Shown: positions 9,658-18,597, numbered from the stretch's first letter. The stretch: DNA of 64,000 bases from an uncultured bacterium (GCA_937921485.1 CAKZSV010000045.1:1-64000), one strand, 5' to 3'. Notes: generated from the sequence alone by a model not told the origin. Program-made: numbers and translations.

Positions 9658-10572
9658 ATGAAAAAGCTATTTTGTACAATTATTGCCCTTATGGCAATTA
9701 TACCCTCCGCATATTCAGAACCGGAGGATGAATTTTTCTTCCGCCGCGGTATGGAATTGTATACATCAAAACAGTACCAATTCGCCATTGAAGATATGGA
9801 AAAAGCCCTGAAAGCAAATCCCGCGCACTACAGAGCCGCAAACATGCTCGGTAAAATCTACCGCAAAAACAATTTAATGAAAAAATCTCTGGATTATTAT
9901 CTTTTGTCTTTGTCGGTGAATCCATCACAACCTAAAATACACTACATTGTGGGGACCCTATACGATTATTTTTTTTCAAGCATCAACTCGGTGCGGCACT
10001 ACTTCAAGGCAATCGAACTGGATCCCGCGCACCGGCATGCGCATCTCAAACTCGTGCGTCACTATCTCATTGAAAAGAAGGACCTTGTATTGGCAAACCG
10101 CCACTTCAAACTGAGTTTTGATGTGGGAAAAGACGACGCAGCTCCTTTCCTTAAGGCCGCCGAAAAATCTTATTCATCGGGAAATGAGATTGAGGCACTC
10201 AAGCACTACCGTGATGCTGTGAAAAAAAATCCCGCTGATCTTGATACTTATTATCGCATTTCTGAAATATATGTGCGAGGCAAGGATTACCGCAAAGCCG
10301 TGCGCTGGCTTGAAAAAATCACTTTCATTCGTCCCGACAGCGAAAAGGCCTACGTGCGCCTCGGCAATCTCTACTTCACTGCACCACTTTCGCAGAATAA
10401 AAAATTTTTATACGACCAGGCAATCACTCATTTAAAGAGTGCGCTTGAGATAAATCCTTCAAACCGCGATGCGCTTCTTTTGCTGGCCGATGTTTATAGA
10501 AAATCCGGAAAAGCAGAGGAAGCCGAGAAACTATACAGGGAAATAGAGGAATTAGAGAAAGAAATGAAATAA
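9658..10572 (+). CDS. Secreted TPR-repeat protein
   Basis: 304 residues from the ATG at 9658, picked because it is preceded by GCGGAGTGAT and starts a signal peptide (MKKLFCTIIALMAIIPSAYS). The rest is a continuous run of about seven 34-residue tetratricopeptide repeats, each with the A..N/Y..A and P at the end pattern (YTSKQYQFAIEDMEKALKANP, HYLIEKKDLVLANRHFKLSF, SGNEIEALKHYRDAVKKNP, GKAEEAEKLYREIEELEKE). TPR arrays bind peptides and serve as scaffolds; here the signal peptide puts it in the periplasm. Single gene with tRNA-Phe divergent upstream. Specific partner unknown. Confidence 0.85.
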   Translation: MKKLFCTIIALMAIIPSAYSEPEDEFFFRRGMELYTSKQYQFAIEDMEKALKANPAHYRAANMLGKIYRKNNLMKKSLDYYLLSLSVNPSQPKIHYIVGTLYDYFFSSINSVRHYFKAIELDPAHRHAHLKLVRHYLIEKKDLVLANRHFKLSFDVGKDDAAPFLKAAEKSYSSGNEIEALKHYRDAVKKNPADLDTYYRISEIYVRGKDYRKAVRWLEKITFIRPDSEKAYVRLGNLYFTAPLSQNKKFLYDQAITHLKSALEINPSNRDALLLLADVYRKSGKAEEAEKLYREIEELEKEMK

Positions 10573-10732
10573 CATATATGATGTTATAACTCAATTGTTC
10601 AATAAAATTTGATTGTATTCGCGAAAATTATTTGAGAGATACCCATAATTTTTTTCTTGAAAAAATACTATACAAATATAAAGTTGTTTTACCGCACACA
10701 TAATGGGCATTTTTCCGTATGGAGGTCAAACT

Positions 10733-11218
10733 ATGATAAAAACAACTTACATGATGACAAAGGAAGTGTTACTACTGCTCAAAGGCGCCGAGAAGCGCAC
10801 AGGATGGAAGATGATTGATTTAATCATCGCGGTGATGCGCTATGCAATGCGGCATCACGCAAAATACGAAAGGGAGCACGGAAGGATTGAATATCAGAAG
10901 CGCCTCGATAAAGATGGCATGCCAGTACCGAAATTCCGCGTGAAGGTAAAATTCATTCAAAGGGAATATGATTATTTCAATGATATGCGGAGGTTTTATA
11001 GAAGGTCGATTTCACATGTGATAGCTATTGCGGTGATGACCTACTTGCCGGAACTTGTGGAGCGCATAGAAAGCGGTGAATACGACGAGGACGTGGATTC
11101 TTATCCTTATAAAAACTGTGCAATTTACGATAAATGTATAGAAGATGCGACGGTTTTCCACATTTGGTGGGGATTACCAAGCGACCCGGCGCTATTAGCC
11201 GCTGAATTCGCTCGGTAA
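10733..11218 (+). CDS. Hypothetical basic protein, unknown family
   Basis: 161 residues from the ATG at 10733 that follows GGAGGTCAAACT; an upstream in-frame ATG at 10703 lacks such a site. Soluble, no signal peptide. The N-terminus (TTYMMTKEVLLLLKGAEKRTGWKMIDLIIAVMRYAMRHH) looks like a strand followed by helices, as in ribbon-helix-helix-like regulators, and is followed by an RKxRVKVKFIQREYDYF beta-like segment and a second helix pair. The C-terminus carries CAIYDKC and IWWGLP. Small proteins of similar style are frequent in Leptospira-type genomes, but I cannot name the family. Function unknown; DNA binding is a guess. Confidence 0.55.
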   Translation: MIKTTYMMTKEVLLLLKGAEKRTGWKMIDLIIAVMRYAMRHHAKYEREHGRIEYQKRLDKDGMPVPKFRVKVKFIQREYDYFNDMRRFYRRSISHVIAIAVMTYLPELVERIESGEYDEDVDSYPYKNCAIYDKCIEDATVFHIWWGLPSDPALLAAEFAR

Positions 11219-11273
11219 CACCGATTTAACATCTTGTATTTCAACAACCGGCAACCATCCGGGAGGAACACCT

Positions 11274-11369
11274 ATGCTTCCACTTGCCATACATGCCAAA
11301 AACATACAAGCAATTATTGGATTGTGCATGTCCCCTTTGCATGCAATTCATCCTGTGAATTTTAAATGA
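11274..11369 (+). CDS. Possible 31-residue ORF next to repeat element
   Basis: ATG at 11274 follows an ideal GGGAGG seven bases upstream and runs 31 codons (begins MLPLAIHAKNIQ) to a TGA five bases before the palindromic repeat that starts at 11374. No signal peptide or known family. The good ribosome site argues for translation, the short length against. It may be the remains of a longer gene interrupted when the repeat arrived. Confidence 0.3.
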   Translation: MLPLAIHAKNIQAIIGLCMSPLHAIHPVNFK

Positions 11370-11373
11370 CGCC

Positions 11374-11501
11374 ATTTATGGGCACCTCTTAAAACCGCTT
11401 TCAACCTTAAAAATAGTATCATAAGAAAGCGGTTTTTACCTATATATTGTGCCCACAAGGGAACATCCTTATAATTGTTTTTAGAAGTTCCCTTATTATT
11501 T
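11374..11501. repeat. Dispersed palindromic repeat, double or nested copy
   Basis: Begins with the left end found at 17699, 36816 (inverted) and 58737 (ATTTATGGGCACCTCTTAAA then ACCGCTTTC), runs through AACCTTAAAAATAG, then is interrupted by an inverted left-end half (GAAAGCGGTTTTTACC...GTGCCC, 11425-11454) followed by a right-end half as an inverted repeat (AAGGGAAC at 11458-11465 against GTTCCCTT at 11487-11494). It therefore appears to be one element with a second copy inserted or two copies recombined. It lies between two convergent genes. Confidence 0.75.
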
Positions 11502-11524
11502 AATCTTTTCTTCGCAGACCTCAT

Positions 11525-11555
11525 AAAAAAAGGGCTGTGATGTTTTATCACGCCC
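11525..11555 (-). terminator. Intrinsic terminator of the TPR gene at 11596-12909
   Basis: Minus-strand hairpin GGGCGTGAT-AAAAC-ATCACAGCCC (one unpaired base) followed by seven T, located 41 bases past the stop codon at 11596. Confidence 0.8.
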
Positions 11556-11595
11556 CTCTGTATCATTTCACAGCTGATTCTTTATTGCACGAAAA

Positions 11596-12909
11596 TTAAA
11601 GTTCCGTCACGATATCAAGATCGATCCTTCTTCCTTCCCGCAAAATGGACCCGCCGACTTCTTCGTCCACGTTATCATCATCTTCATCTTTTTTGGAACG
11701 CTGTTGTTCCTTTTTCGGTGCAACCGTTTTTTCCTCTTCTAAAAATTCTTCCTCCCTCGGTGATGGGGTAATTTTCTTCGCCCGGACGGCAGGCGCTTCT
11801 CCTTCCTCGGCTTCGGGAAGCTTTTGTGATTCAATCCTGTACAGAAGCTCGCGCGTGCTCATGCTTTTCCATTCATTCGCTATATCGCTGTACTTGCCCC
11901 TCGGATAATCGCGAAGGTACGTCTGAAATTCCCGCGCGGCAAGATCGAATCGTTTACTCATGAAGTACGCATACCCCTTCTTTATGCGCGCATCCTGGTC
12001 TTTTTCATAAAAGCCGTTCGACAGCACCCGATCAAAAATCGAGAGCGCACGATTGAAATCTTTTTTCGCGAAATAGGATTCCCCGGCCCAGTAGAGGGCA
12101 TATTCCGATTTTCTCTCTGAAGGGAAATTGCGGAGCACCCTATCGAAAAAACCCAAAGCTGCATCATAATGCCCGCGCCGGTATTCCCTGAGCCCGCTCC
12201 AGTACGCCTGCTCCCTGTAGGCTTTGCGCACATCCCTGGCGTAGGGGCTTATTCCTCCGTAATACCGTAGAAAATAATCATACATATTGTAGGCAGCAAC
12301 ATCATGTCCCATGCGCTTATAGGCGCGCGCTTTCCCAAGGATCGCTTCTTCGTTGCCGCCATACTCCCCGAGCGAGATATCGAACATGCGCTTTGCCTGT
12401 TCGTATCTGCCCATATTCAAATAGGCATGGCCGAGTTCGGAATAAATCCTCCCGCGCAATTCCCCATTCGCGGAATTATTTAAGAGGGTATAAAGCTGAT
12501 GAATCCCCTCCTCGGAATACCGTTTGAGTACATTGATATGCGCAAGCCTCACGAGGGTGTTTTCGCGCAGTTCCGGAGATACCTTCCCAACTTTATTACG
12601 GACGATCAGCGAATACTTTAAATGCGCGAGGCGATAGAGATTCAGCCTTTCATAGCTTCTTGCGATGTAAAAATACGCTTCCGGCACCGCTTTCGATTCC
12701 GGATATCTCGCAATCAGCCTCGACAGCGTCCCTATCGCCTGGTTTATTGACTCCCGGTCAGCGGTTTCATCGCCGCGCTCAAAAATAATCTTCGCCTCAG
12801 CGAGCATTTCGCGCGCCTCCCTCTCGGGCCGCACATAACGGTCGTAGTAGGCGAAAAGGCCAACCCCCATAATGATGAGCATGATACCGACAGCCACTTT
12901 CCAGTTCAT
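11596..12909 (-). CDS. Membrane-anchored TPR protein (YbgF/BamD-like repeats)
   Basis: 437 residues starting at MNWKVAVGIML (ATG at 12909, GGGGAGATGAC upstream). A single N-terminal transmembrane helix (residues 4-23) anchors it in the inner membrane. It is followed by about nine TPR units from residue 30 to 350, many with the outer-membrane-lipoprotein type pattern YPESKAVPEAYFYIARSYERL, and FPSERKSEYALYWAGESYFAKKDFNRALSIFDRVL, as in YbgF/CpoB and BamD. The last 80 residues are low complexity and charged (EEEFLEEEKTVAPKKEQQRSK). Probable scaffold in the periplasm. It follows the FN3-type gene at 13005 in the same direction, with a hairpin in between that may reduce read-through. Confidence 0.8.
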   Translation of the reverse strand: MNWKVAVGIMLIIMGVGLFAYYDRYVRPEREAREMLAEAKIIFERGDETADRESINQAIGTLSRLIARYPESKAVPEAYFYIARSYERLNLYRLAHLKYSLIVRNKVGKVSPELRENTLVRLAHINVLKRYSEEGIHQLYTLLNNSANGELRGRIYSELGHAYLNMGRYEQAKRMFDISLGEYGGNEEAILGKARAYKRMGHDVAAYNMYDYFLRYYGGISPYARDVRKAYREQAYWSGLREYRRGHYDAALGFFDRVLRNFPSERKSEYALYWAGESYFAKKDFNRALSIFDRVLSNGFYEKDQDARIKKGYAYFMSKRFDLAAREFQTYLRDYPRGKYSDIANEWKSMSTRELLYRIESQKLPEAEEGEAPAVRAKKITPSPREEEFLEEEKTVAPKKEQQRSKKDEDDDNVDEEVGGSILREGRRIDLDIVTEL

Positions 12910-12951
12910 ATTGTCATCTCCCCTTTTCGGAAATCTCTCCACCCATAAAAT

Positions 12952-12976
12952 GCCGAAAACCCCCCCGGGGTTCGGC
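12952..12976 (-). terminator. GC-rich hairpin between FN3 and TPR genes
   Basis: GCCGAACCCC pairs with GGGGTTTTCGGC around a short G loop on the minus strand, then ATTTTAT. It sits 28 bases after the stop of the 13005-14825 gene and 43 bases before the next start, so it could terminate or attenuate the operon. Confidence 0.55.
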
Positions 12977-13004
12977 CGGCACAACTATTTAACAAATACT
13001 TTTT

Positions 13005-14825
13005 TCATTTTTTCCCGTTTACTTTCGATATTGCAAAAGAGCTCCAGAATTTCGCCTCATCAGGAAAATGCTCTTTCACATCTCTTCTCAACAGGTACTC
13101 AAGGGATTTTCTATATCGGCCTTTTTCAATATATGCCCTGCCGATAAAAAGCCGTGCTTTGGCGGCATCTTTTCCCTCAATGCCTTCCTTGATAAGCAGA
13201 TCCAGCTTGCGAATTGCGGTATTGTATTTACCCCTGAAAAATGTTTCCCGAATTATACCATCCACATCGCCCGCGGGAATAATCGGCGGGGCGATTTTTT
13301 TCTGTTCAGGTTGTACTATTTTATGTTCTTCAATCGGAGGAAACTTGTCTTCTTCAGCCGTTTCATTACGCACAATAACCGGCGATTCTGTGATGTTTAC
13401 CCCACCAATCAGGTCATACTTTCTCCAGAGCGATTTTTCACGCGGCAGGATGGCATAGTAATAGGTACCGGAGGGGGGAACATCGATGAATTTCTTTTCT
13501 GAAATATCCACATTCGAGACTATGTGCGGGTAAATGTTCTCGTTTGCTTCATTCACCTGATTCTGCAATCGGGCAATTGCGTATTCCTTGCTTCCTATTT
13601 TACCGCGAACATCCCATCGCACCGTCACCTTTCCCGCCTTTACCGCTGCACTGATCGATTGCACGCGTAGCCGCTCGCCAATAACTATAGGTTCAGTCAG
13701 ATAGTTTTCACCTGCGACAAACGTGTTATCAAGCGTACCGTCTTCAAGCTTCCCCAGCACCGCATAGTACAGCGCCCCCTCAGGAGGATTTTCATCAATA
13801 AAATCAGTTCTTCCCATCGCCACGCTTCCCACAAATTCAGATAGAGCGAGTTTCTCCGAACTCGATATTGGCTTTGAATCGCGGTAGATGAGATACTTCC
13901 CCTTCTGGTTGGCAACCCTCTCGCTCCAACTCAGCTTCACCGATTTCGAAGCGAAGACCTGCCCCGCAAGGCCGGTCACCAGATTCTGCGCTTGCATCGC
14001 GACAAACACTCCGCTTACCGTATAGCTCTGGTCGGGTACAAGCTGGAGGTCTTCATTCCCCTGCACGTCTTTCGTCGTAACTGCATAGAAATAATTGCCT
14101 GTTTTAGAAATTCCCGTATCGACATAGCTCGTTTTGTCCGCGGGGATTTGGGCAATCGCATCCGCGTTTCTGACTTTTGCCGCTGAATTGAGAGGTTCGC
14201 TTCCACGATACACATTATAGACGATCCCGGTCTGCTGTGTTCCTTTCCATGTCACGAGCACCTGATTTCGGTTCAATACCATCGCGTGGATGAGAGTCAC
14301 CTGTTCAGGAAGCTTGATCCGCACAATTTCCACCGCTTCTTTGTCAATAACTACCGGCACAGTAGTATAGTTTACATTCGGGAAAAGCTCCACATCGCGA
14401 TCCTGCACTTTCTGTTTTGCAAGCACTACATAGAAATAACTTCCCGGCGGGAGATTGGAATCAATGGCAAAACGCTCAGCGCCCGCAGGCACAACCTTTA
14501 TGGATTTTGCGTTGAGCGCTTTTTCAACAGAATGGGGCACCTCGAGCGCTCTTCCAATGATGAACTCATCATCAAAGGCCGGATCCGCATCCCACGTTAT
14601 CCTGATGGCCCCTTTGATGTCGGGTATGTTCTGCGCCTTCACATTGCGCGCCACATAGACAGGAAGTTTTCTTTCTTTTTTTGGTTCTGGTGCTTTTTCT
14701 TTTTCCACCGCGGCCGGGCGTTCGCCTTCTATGTCCAGAAACTGTGCCACAACTCCGTATCCGGAAAAAACAAAAAACATAACAATTACTATCAATGTTA
14801 TTTTATTTTTGATTATACATTTCAT
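13005..14825 (-). CDS. Secreted protein with four FN3-like domains and a TPR-like tail
   Basis: 606 residues. N-terminal signal peptide or anchor (residues 8-27), a charged linker (KEKAPEPKKERK), then four fibronectin type III-like modules of about 110 residues. Each opens with a VRITW or VLVTWKG strand and closes with a tyrosine-rich strand (SYFYVVLAK, NYFYAVTTKD, LYYAVLGK, TYYYAILPR) and a proline-V linker. Residues about 515-606 are helical with one or two TPR-like units (YNTAIRKLDLLIKEG, ARLFIGRAYIEKGRYRKSLEYL). The layout suggests an envelope scaffold that works with the adjacent TPR protein. Similar FN3/TPR pairs occur in spirochaetes, but no experimental role is known to me. The promoter should be in the 14826-15252 gap. 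Confidence 0.75.
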   Translation of the reverse strand: MKCIIKNKITLIVIVMFFVFSGYGVVAQFLDIEGERPAAVEKEKAPEPKKERKLPVYVARNVKAQNIPDIKGAIRITWDADPAFDDEFIIGRALEVPHSVEKALNAKSIKVVPAGAERFAIDSNLPPGSYFYVVLAKQKVQDRDVELFPNVNYTTVPVVIDKEAVEIVRIKLPEQVTLIHAMVLNRNQVLVTWKGTQQTGIVYNVYRGSEPLNSAAKVRNADAIAQIPADKTSYVDTGISKTGNYFYAVTTKDVQGNEDLQLVPDQSYTVSGVFVAMQAQNLVTGLAGQVFASKSVKLSWSERVANQKGKYLIYRDSKPISSSEKLALSEFVGSVAMGRTDFIDENPPEGALYYAVLGKLEDGTLDNTFVAGENYLTEPIVIGERLRVQSISAAVKAGKVTVRWDVRGKIGSKEYAIARLQNQVNEANENIYPHIVSNVDISEKKFIDVPPSGTYYYAILPREKSLWRKYDLIGGVNITESPVIVRNETAEEDKFPPIEEHKIVQPEQKKIAPPIIPAGDVDGIIRETFFRGKYNTAIRKLDLLIKEGIEGKDAAKARLFIGRAYIEKGRYRKSLEYLLRRDVKEHFPDEAKFWSSFAISKVNGKK

Positions 14826-15252
14826 AGCGTATGCCGTTTAAAATAATCTTCCCGCGACGTCAATTGCGGTGCACAAGATATCCTTCCCGCGAAATAAACG
14901 CATGTATACTCATAATCGCACGTATGCATATTAATAATCGGTATGTGAAAACCCATGCTTAATCAATAAAATTTTTCTTTATAATGCAAATTTTGCATGA
15001 TGTAATCTGGCAAAAATCACACACATAAAGCCGTCTTTCCCCGGTTATTGCCGCAGGGGTACTTCCCTTGAAACCGTTTTCAATACAATGTAAACATATA
15101 AAAATATGATCATCAGCAAAAAAATAGTTGAAAAACTCATATCAGAGATTATGCAATGATATACAACGATGTGGTATTGAACCAGTACTTCACATCTATA
15201 ATTTCTTATATAGCAGTCTGCTACCTGCACAACACAATTACATGGTGCCATC
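14826..15252. other. Divergent intergenic region
   Basis: 427 bases between the FN3 gene (minus) and the tetR-like gene (plus). It should hold promoters for both. I see no coding sequence with ribosome site, no member of the palindromic repeat, and no strong hairpin; the right half is A/T rich. Confidence 0.5.
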
Positions 15253-15846
15253 ATGACAAAAAAAGAAGAAAAGATTCAGACGAAGAAGAAACATATCATT
15301 GAAGCATTGAAAAGCTGTTTATCGAAGAAGGTGTATTCACAGATTACCGTGCAGGATGTGGCGGATGAGGCCGGGTTTTCCAAAGGAGGGCTTTTGTACT
15401 ATTATCCCACCAAAGAAGAGCTCTATATGGACCTCATCAACGATTTTTTTACCGGGCTCGAGCACGATCACGGGGACGTCATTCGGGGCAATCTCCAGTC
15501 CGACGAACGCGCAGGCATATCGGCGCTGTTCGTCATCGAAAAGCTGGTGCTGGACAGAAAAAACTCAAGAATTTTCATAAACCTCATTTTATACGGCTAC
15601 GAAGAGCCGAAAATCATGGACATTTTGCGTACGCATTTGCGCAAGCACCTGACGCTTTTTCACGAAATCATCACCGACGCAAGGGCTAATCTTCCCTCCC
15701 GCAGAAAAACCGATTATGATCCTCTTTTCATTGGAAGGATTGCCCAGCTTGTCGTGTTCAGCGCGGGAATTTTAGAGTCGGTCGATCCCATAGAGCTCGA
15801 TCCGCTGCTTTTGGTGCAGTACATCAATTCCCTTTTTAAAGGGTGA
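15253..15846 (+). CDS. TetR/AcrR-family transcriptional regulator
   Basis: 197 residues. Residues 10-60 are a standard TetR helix-turn-helix: ITVQDVADEAGFSKGGLLYYYPTKEELYMDLI, with the GG-LYYYF-like recognition helix. The remaining helical domain would bind an unknown ligand; the segment ALFVIEKLVLDRKNSRIFINLIL shows it is not a QacR or TetR sensu stricto relative. TetR proteins usually repress a neighbouring or divergent gene; the divergent partner here is the FN3 gene and the convergent neighbour is telA. No operator palindrome was convincing. Start is the ATG at 15253; the ribosome site is weak. Confidence 0.85.
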   Translation: MTKKEEKIQTKKKHIIEALKSCLSKKVYSQITVQDVADEAGFSKGGLLYYYPTKEELYMDLINDFFTGLEHDHGDVIRGNLQSDERAGISALFVIEKLVLDRKNSRIFINLILYGYEEPKIMDILRTHLRKHLTLFHEIITDARANLPSRRKTDYDPLFIGRIAQLVVFSAGILESVDPIELDPLLLVQYINSLFKG

Positions 15847-15864
15847 TGCAAACGCCCGGTTCGC

Positions 15865-16953
15865 TTACAGCCCCTTGCCGCTTTTCACTTCAATGAGCTT
15901 CTTTTTGAGGTCGCTTTCCAGTTGCGCAAGCTCTGTCTCGGCCTGTTTTCGCTTCTGGCGTCCTTCCTCCTGAATTTTCAACGTCTCCTCAATCGTGCTG
16001 ATGAGATCGTTGTTGACCTTCTTGAGGGTTTCGATTTCCACAATGCCGCGTTCCGATTCCCGCGCAACCTCAAGGCTGGACGTTTTCAGCATTTCGGCGT
16101 TTTTCTCCAGAAGCTCATTGGTAGTCTTCGATACTTCCTGCTGGAGCTTGAGCGCCTTTTTTTGTTTAAAAAGCCCGATTGCGATGATGATCTGATTTTT
16201 CCAGAGCGGTATGGTGTTGAGAATCGAGCTCTGTATCTTTTCCACCAGAAGCTGGTTGTTACCCTGGATGAGCCGTATCTGCGGCGAGGTCTGTATGGCT
16301 ACCATGCGGCTGAGCTTCATGTCGTGGAGCTTCTTTTCGAAGCGGTTGGCCATCTGACTTGCATCCTGAAACTTCTGCGCATCGATTGGGTCTCCCGACG
16401 CCTCGGCTTTCGCTTTTAACTCCGGCAGCACCTTTTCCTGAATTTCCTTGAGTTTTAGTTCCCCTGCGATTATGTGAAGATCGAGTTCCTTGAGATATTC
16501 GAGGTTCTTTTCATAGAGCGTGTCGAACATCGTCACGTCTTTCAGAAGCTGCATGCGCGCTTTGGCGAGTTCATCGACGATTTTCTCGATTTCTACGCTG
16601 AGCTTCTCATAGCGCGCGGCAAAACGTTTGAATCTATCCATGAGATTGCCGATGATGGGAATTTTAGAAAGTGCGCTTCCTTCCGAGAGGCTTTCCACAT
16701 CGAGCTCCTTCACATTGACCATAAGCTCAGAAAGAAGTTCTCCCGCCACGCCTGCATCCCTGGCGCGGATTTGCTCCAAAATCGTGTCGGCGAAGCTTGA
16801 AATTTTACTTTGCGCCCCAACACCGAACTGTATGATCTCCTGAGAATCATCGATATTTATGGAATTTTTTATCTCTTCCACTTTTGCTTTCTCTTCCGGG
16901 GTAAGCTTGTCCATGCTCATCACTTCTTTGGGCGGTAGTGCTGCAAGTTCCAT
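15865..16953 (-). CDS. telA: TelA/KlaA-family protein
   Basis: 362 residues from the ATG at 16953 (GGAGG six bases upstream). Matches the TelA family, historically named for tellurite (toxic anion) resistance, now seen as a cytoplasmic helical envelope-stress protein of unclear mechanism. Visible hallmarks: IIQFGVGAQSKISSFADTILEQIRARDAGVAGELLSEL near the N-terminus, the SALSKIPIIGNLMDRFKRF hinge, and the QTSPQIRLIQGNNQLLVEKIQSSILNTIPLWKNQI core. The C-terminal 100 residues are coiled coil. Downstream of xpaC in the same direction with a 74-base gap; the telA-xpaC pair is conserved in many phyla, so they are likely one operon. Confidence 0.9.
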   Translation of the reverse strand: MELAALPPKEVMSMDKLTPEEKAKVEEIKNSINIDDSQEIIQFGVGAQSKISSFADTILEQIRARDAGVAGELLSELMVNVKELDVESLSEGSALSKIPIIGNLMDRFKRFAARYEKLSVEIEKIVDELAKARMQLLKDVTMFDTLYEKNLEYLKELDLHIIAGELKLKEIQEKVLPELKAKAEASGDPIDAQKFQDASQMANRFEKKLHDMKLSRMVAIQTSPQIRLIQGNNQLLVEKIQSSILNTIPLWKNQIIIAIGLFKQKKALKLQQEVSKTTNELLEKNAEMLKTSSLEVARESERGIVEIETLKKVNNDLISTIEETLKIQEEGRQKRKQAETELAQLESDLKKKLIEVKSGKGL

Positions 16954-17027
16954 ACTGTCCTCCATTTCTTTTATATTCAAAAGCAACGATACATCGCGCG
17001 GCTCTATCCCTTAATCACAAGGAAATA

Positions 17028-17660
17028 TCACATTCCCTCAAGCTTCATCGTCTTTTTCAGCACTTCAACTTCCGTGTCCAGATCAAGAAGATCATCCTGC
17101 AGCAGCATTTCGTGCTGCTTTTCAAATGTTTTTCTAATTGATTGCACGATTTCCTCGACTTTTTTCAGGCTCTTCTCAACTTCGGGCGTTATCACCTGTG
17201 CGTTTGAAAGCTCCACGTAGCGGGTGACGATTTTTACTGTAGCATCCAGATAATAATTCACGAATTGCCGCGCCCGCTTGATATCCTTCGGATCTTTCCG
17301 AAAATTGTCAACGATATTCATAGCCGCGCGGGCGATGCCGCGAACCTCTTCAGCAACGGCATTATCCTTAATGCGGATAGTCATCGCGCGAATTTCGCGC
17401 ACCTTATCGGTGCATTCATCGATGACGCGCTGGGCGTCTCTCGGATGTATGCCCGCATCGGGCGCCACTTCAAGCTTTGTCCTGTCATCTTTCTTTTCTT
17501 TCGGCCACGCGATGCGAAGAGCGATAAAACCCACTATTGCAAGCAGCATTGCAAGGATTGTTCCATAGCCCAGCAATGTCTTCAGGGCGATGAAAAAACC
17601 TATTCCCCCAAGGATCGTGATAACACTTCTCACCCTGTTTTTCGTTTTACTCTCGGCCAT
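17028..17660 (-). CDS. xpaC: XpaC-family membrane protein
   Basis: 210 residues. Two closely spaced transmembrane helices (residues 12-50: SVITILGGIGFFIALKTLLGYGTILAMLLAIVGFIALRIAW) followed by a cytoplasmic helical domain, the pattern of the XpaC family (named after a Bacillus phenotype on an indolyl phosphate substrate; biochemical role unresolved). Its genetic partner TelA lies immediately downstream, which supports the assignment. GGAAGGG lies directly before two consecutive ATGs; the second (17660) has the better spacing. Confidence 0.8.
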   Translation of the reverse strand: MAESKTKNRVRSVITILGGIGFFIALKTLLGYGTILAMLLAIVGFIALRIAWPKEKKDDRTKLEVAPDAGIHPRDAQRVIDECTDKVREIRAMTIRIKDNAVAEEVRGIARAAMNIVDNFRKDPKDIKRARQFVNYYLDATVKIVTRYVELSNAQVITPEVEKSLKKVEEIVQSIRKTFEKQHEMLLQDDLLDLDTEVEVLKKTMKLEGM

Positions 17661-17698
17661 CATCCCTTCCGTGTGATTATCATCAATATTGCGCCAGC

Positions 17699-17729
17699 GA
17701 TTATGGGCACCCCTAAAAACCGCTTTCTA
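17699..17729. repeat. Half copy of the dispersed palindromic repeat
   Basis: GATTATGGGCACCCCTAAAA then ACCGCTTTC, matching the left end of the copies at 11374 and 58737. The right-end half (AAGTTCCCTTAT) is absent, so this copy is truncated or solo. It overlaps the 3' end of the short secreted ORF at 17713-17805. Confidence 0.75.
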
Positions 17730-17805
17730 CATAGCTTTGCGCCGAAACAGGCATATCCAAAAACAGCATTATCGAGACTATGACACAAAAACCAAACAGA
17801 CGCAT
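17713..17805 (-). pseudogene. Secreted-protein gene cut short by repeat
   Basis: ATG at 17805 with GAGGAG seven bases upstream opens a signal peptide (MRLFGFCVIVSIMLFLDMPV then SAQSY) that stops after 30 codons. The last five residues and the TAG stop come from the palindromic repeat at 17699-17729 read on the minus strand. The natural reading is that the repeat inserted into, or recombined with, a gene for a secreted protein upstream of xpaC and removed the mature part. Confidence 0.55.
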
Positions 17806-18039
17806 ATTTTTTCTCCTCTATTTTTTTAACTGCACCTCAAAAATCCTATCAGGGCCAATATAAACAATGTAGTTTCAGCCGGAATAATGTATTTTGCAAG
17901 CTTTTTTATTTCACCAAAAATACCGGTATTCTGATTTTTCAAGATACACGCCAAAAATGAATTGCACTTCCTTGCGTGCAAGTGTAAATTAACACTCGTG
18001 TAATGTGCGACGCAATTCGATAATTAATGTACAAGGGTT

Positions 18040-18597
18040 ATGAATATGAAAGTTCTTGTTCCTCTTGCGGAAGGCTTCGAAGAAATTGAAGCGATTTCAA
18101 TCATCGACGTGCTGCGCAGGGCGGAGATCGAAGTAGTCACCGCGTATTGCACTGCCAACCCCGTGAAGGGATCGCATGGAATTTCTGTCATCGCCGACAC
18201 TGCACTTGCCGAATGCTCATCGGATGAGTTAGATGCGATGATTCTTCCGGGGGGAATGCCCGGCAGCGAGAATCTGAAAAATAATCAAGACATAATCGCA
18301 ATGCTCCGTTCGCTCCACGACAAAGGCAAGCTGGTGGGTGCAATCTGCGCCGCACCCATGGTACTGGGGCATGCAGGCATACTTCGGGGAAAGAAAGCAA
18401 CCTGTTATCCGGGATTCGAAAATGAACTGGCTGGCGCTGTGCTTTTGAATCAACCCGTAGTAACGGACGCAAACGTGATAACCGGCAAAGGCGCGGGATG
18501 CGCCATCCCCTTCGCGCTTGAAATTGTAAGCACATTGAAAAGCGAAGAAGTGAAAAACACCCTAAAAAACAATCTCCAGGTGTACTGGAATCTGTGA
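18040..18597 (+). CDS. DJ-1/PfpI family protein (YajL/ThiJ-like)
   Basis: 185 residues covering the whole family length. Nucleophile elbow VGAICAAPMVLGHAG with the reactive cysteine near residue 103, the conserved acidic residue in the N-terminal EGFEEIEAI segment, and MILPGGMPGSENL. DJ-1 subfamily members are reported as chaperones, redox sensors or protein/glyoxal deglycases; the sequence puts it near E. coli YajL/YhbO-like proteins but cannot fix the activity. ATGs at 18040 and 18046; AAGGG is better spaced for the second. It is followed after 8 bases by the cyclic-nucleotide-binding protein gene, so both are probably one transcript. Confidence 0.88.
   Translation: MNMKVLVPLAEGFEEIEAISIIDVLRRAEIEVVTAYCTANPVKGSHGISVIADTALAECSSDELDAMILPGGMPGSENLKNNQDIIAMLRSLHDKGKLVGAICAAPMVLGHAGILRGKKATCYPGFENELAGAVLLNQPVVTDANVITGKGAGCAIPFALEIVSTLKSEEVKNTLKNNLQVYWNL

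Noticed and set aside
16628..16843. Plus-strand frames inside telA and xpaC
   Set aside because: They are antisense shadows of genes whose protein families are clear.
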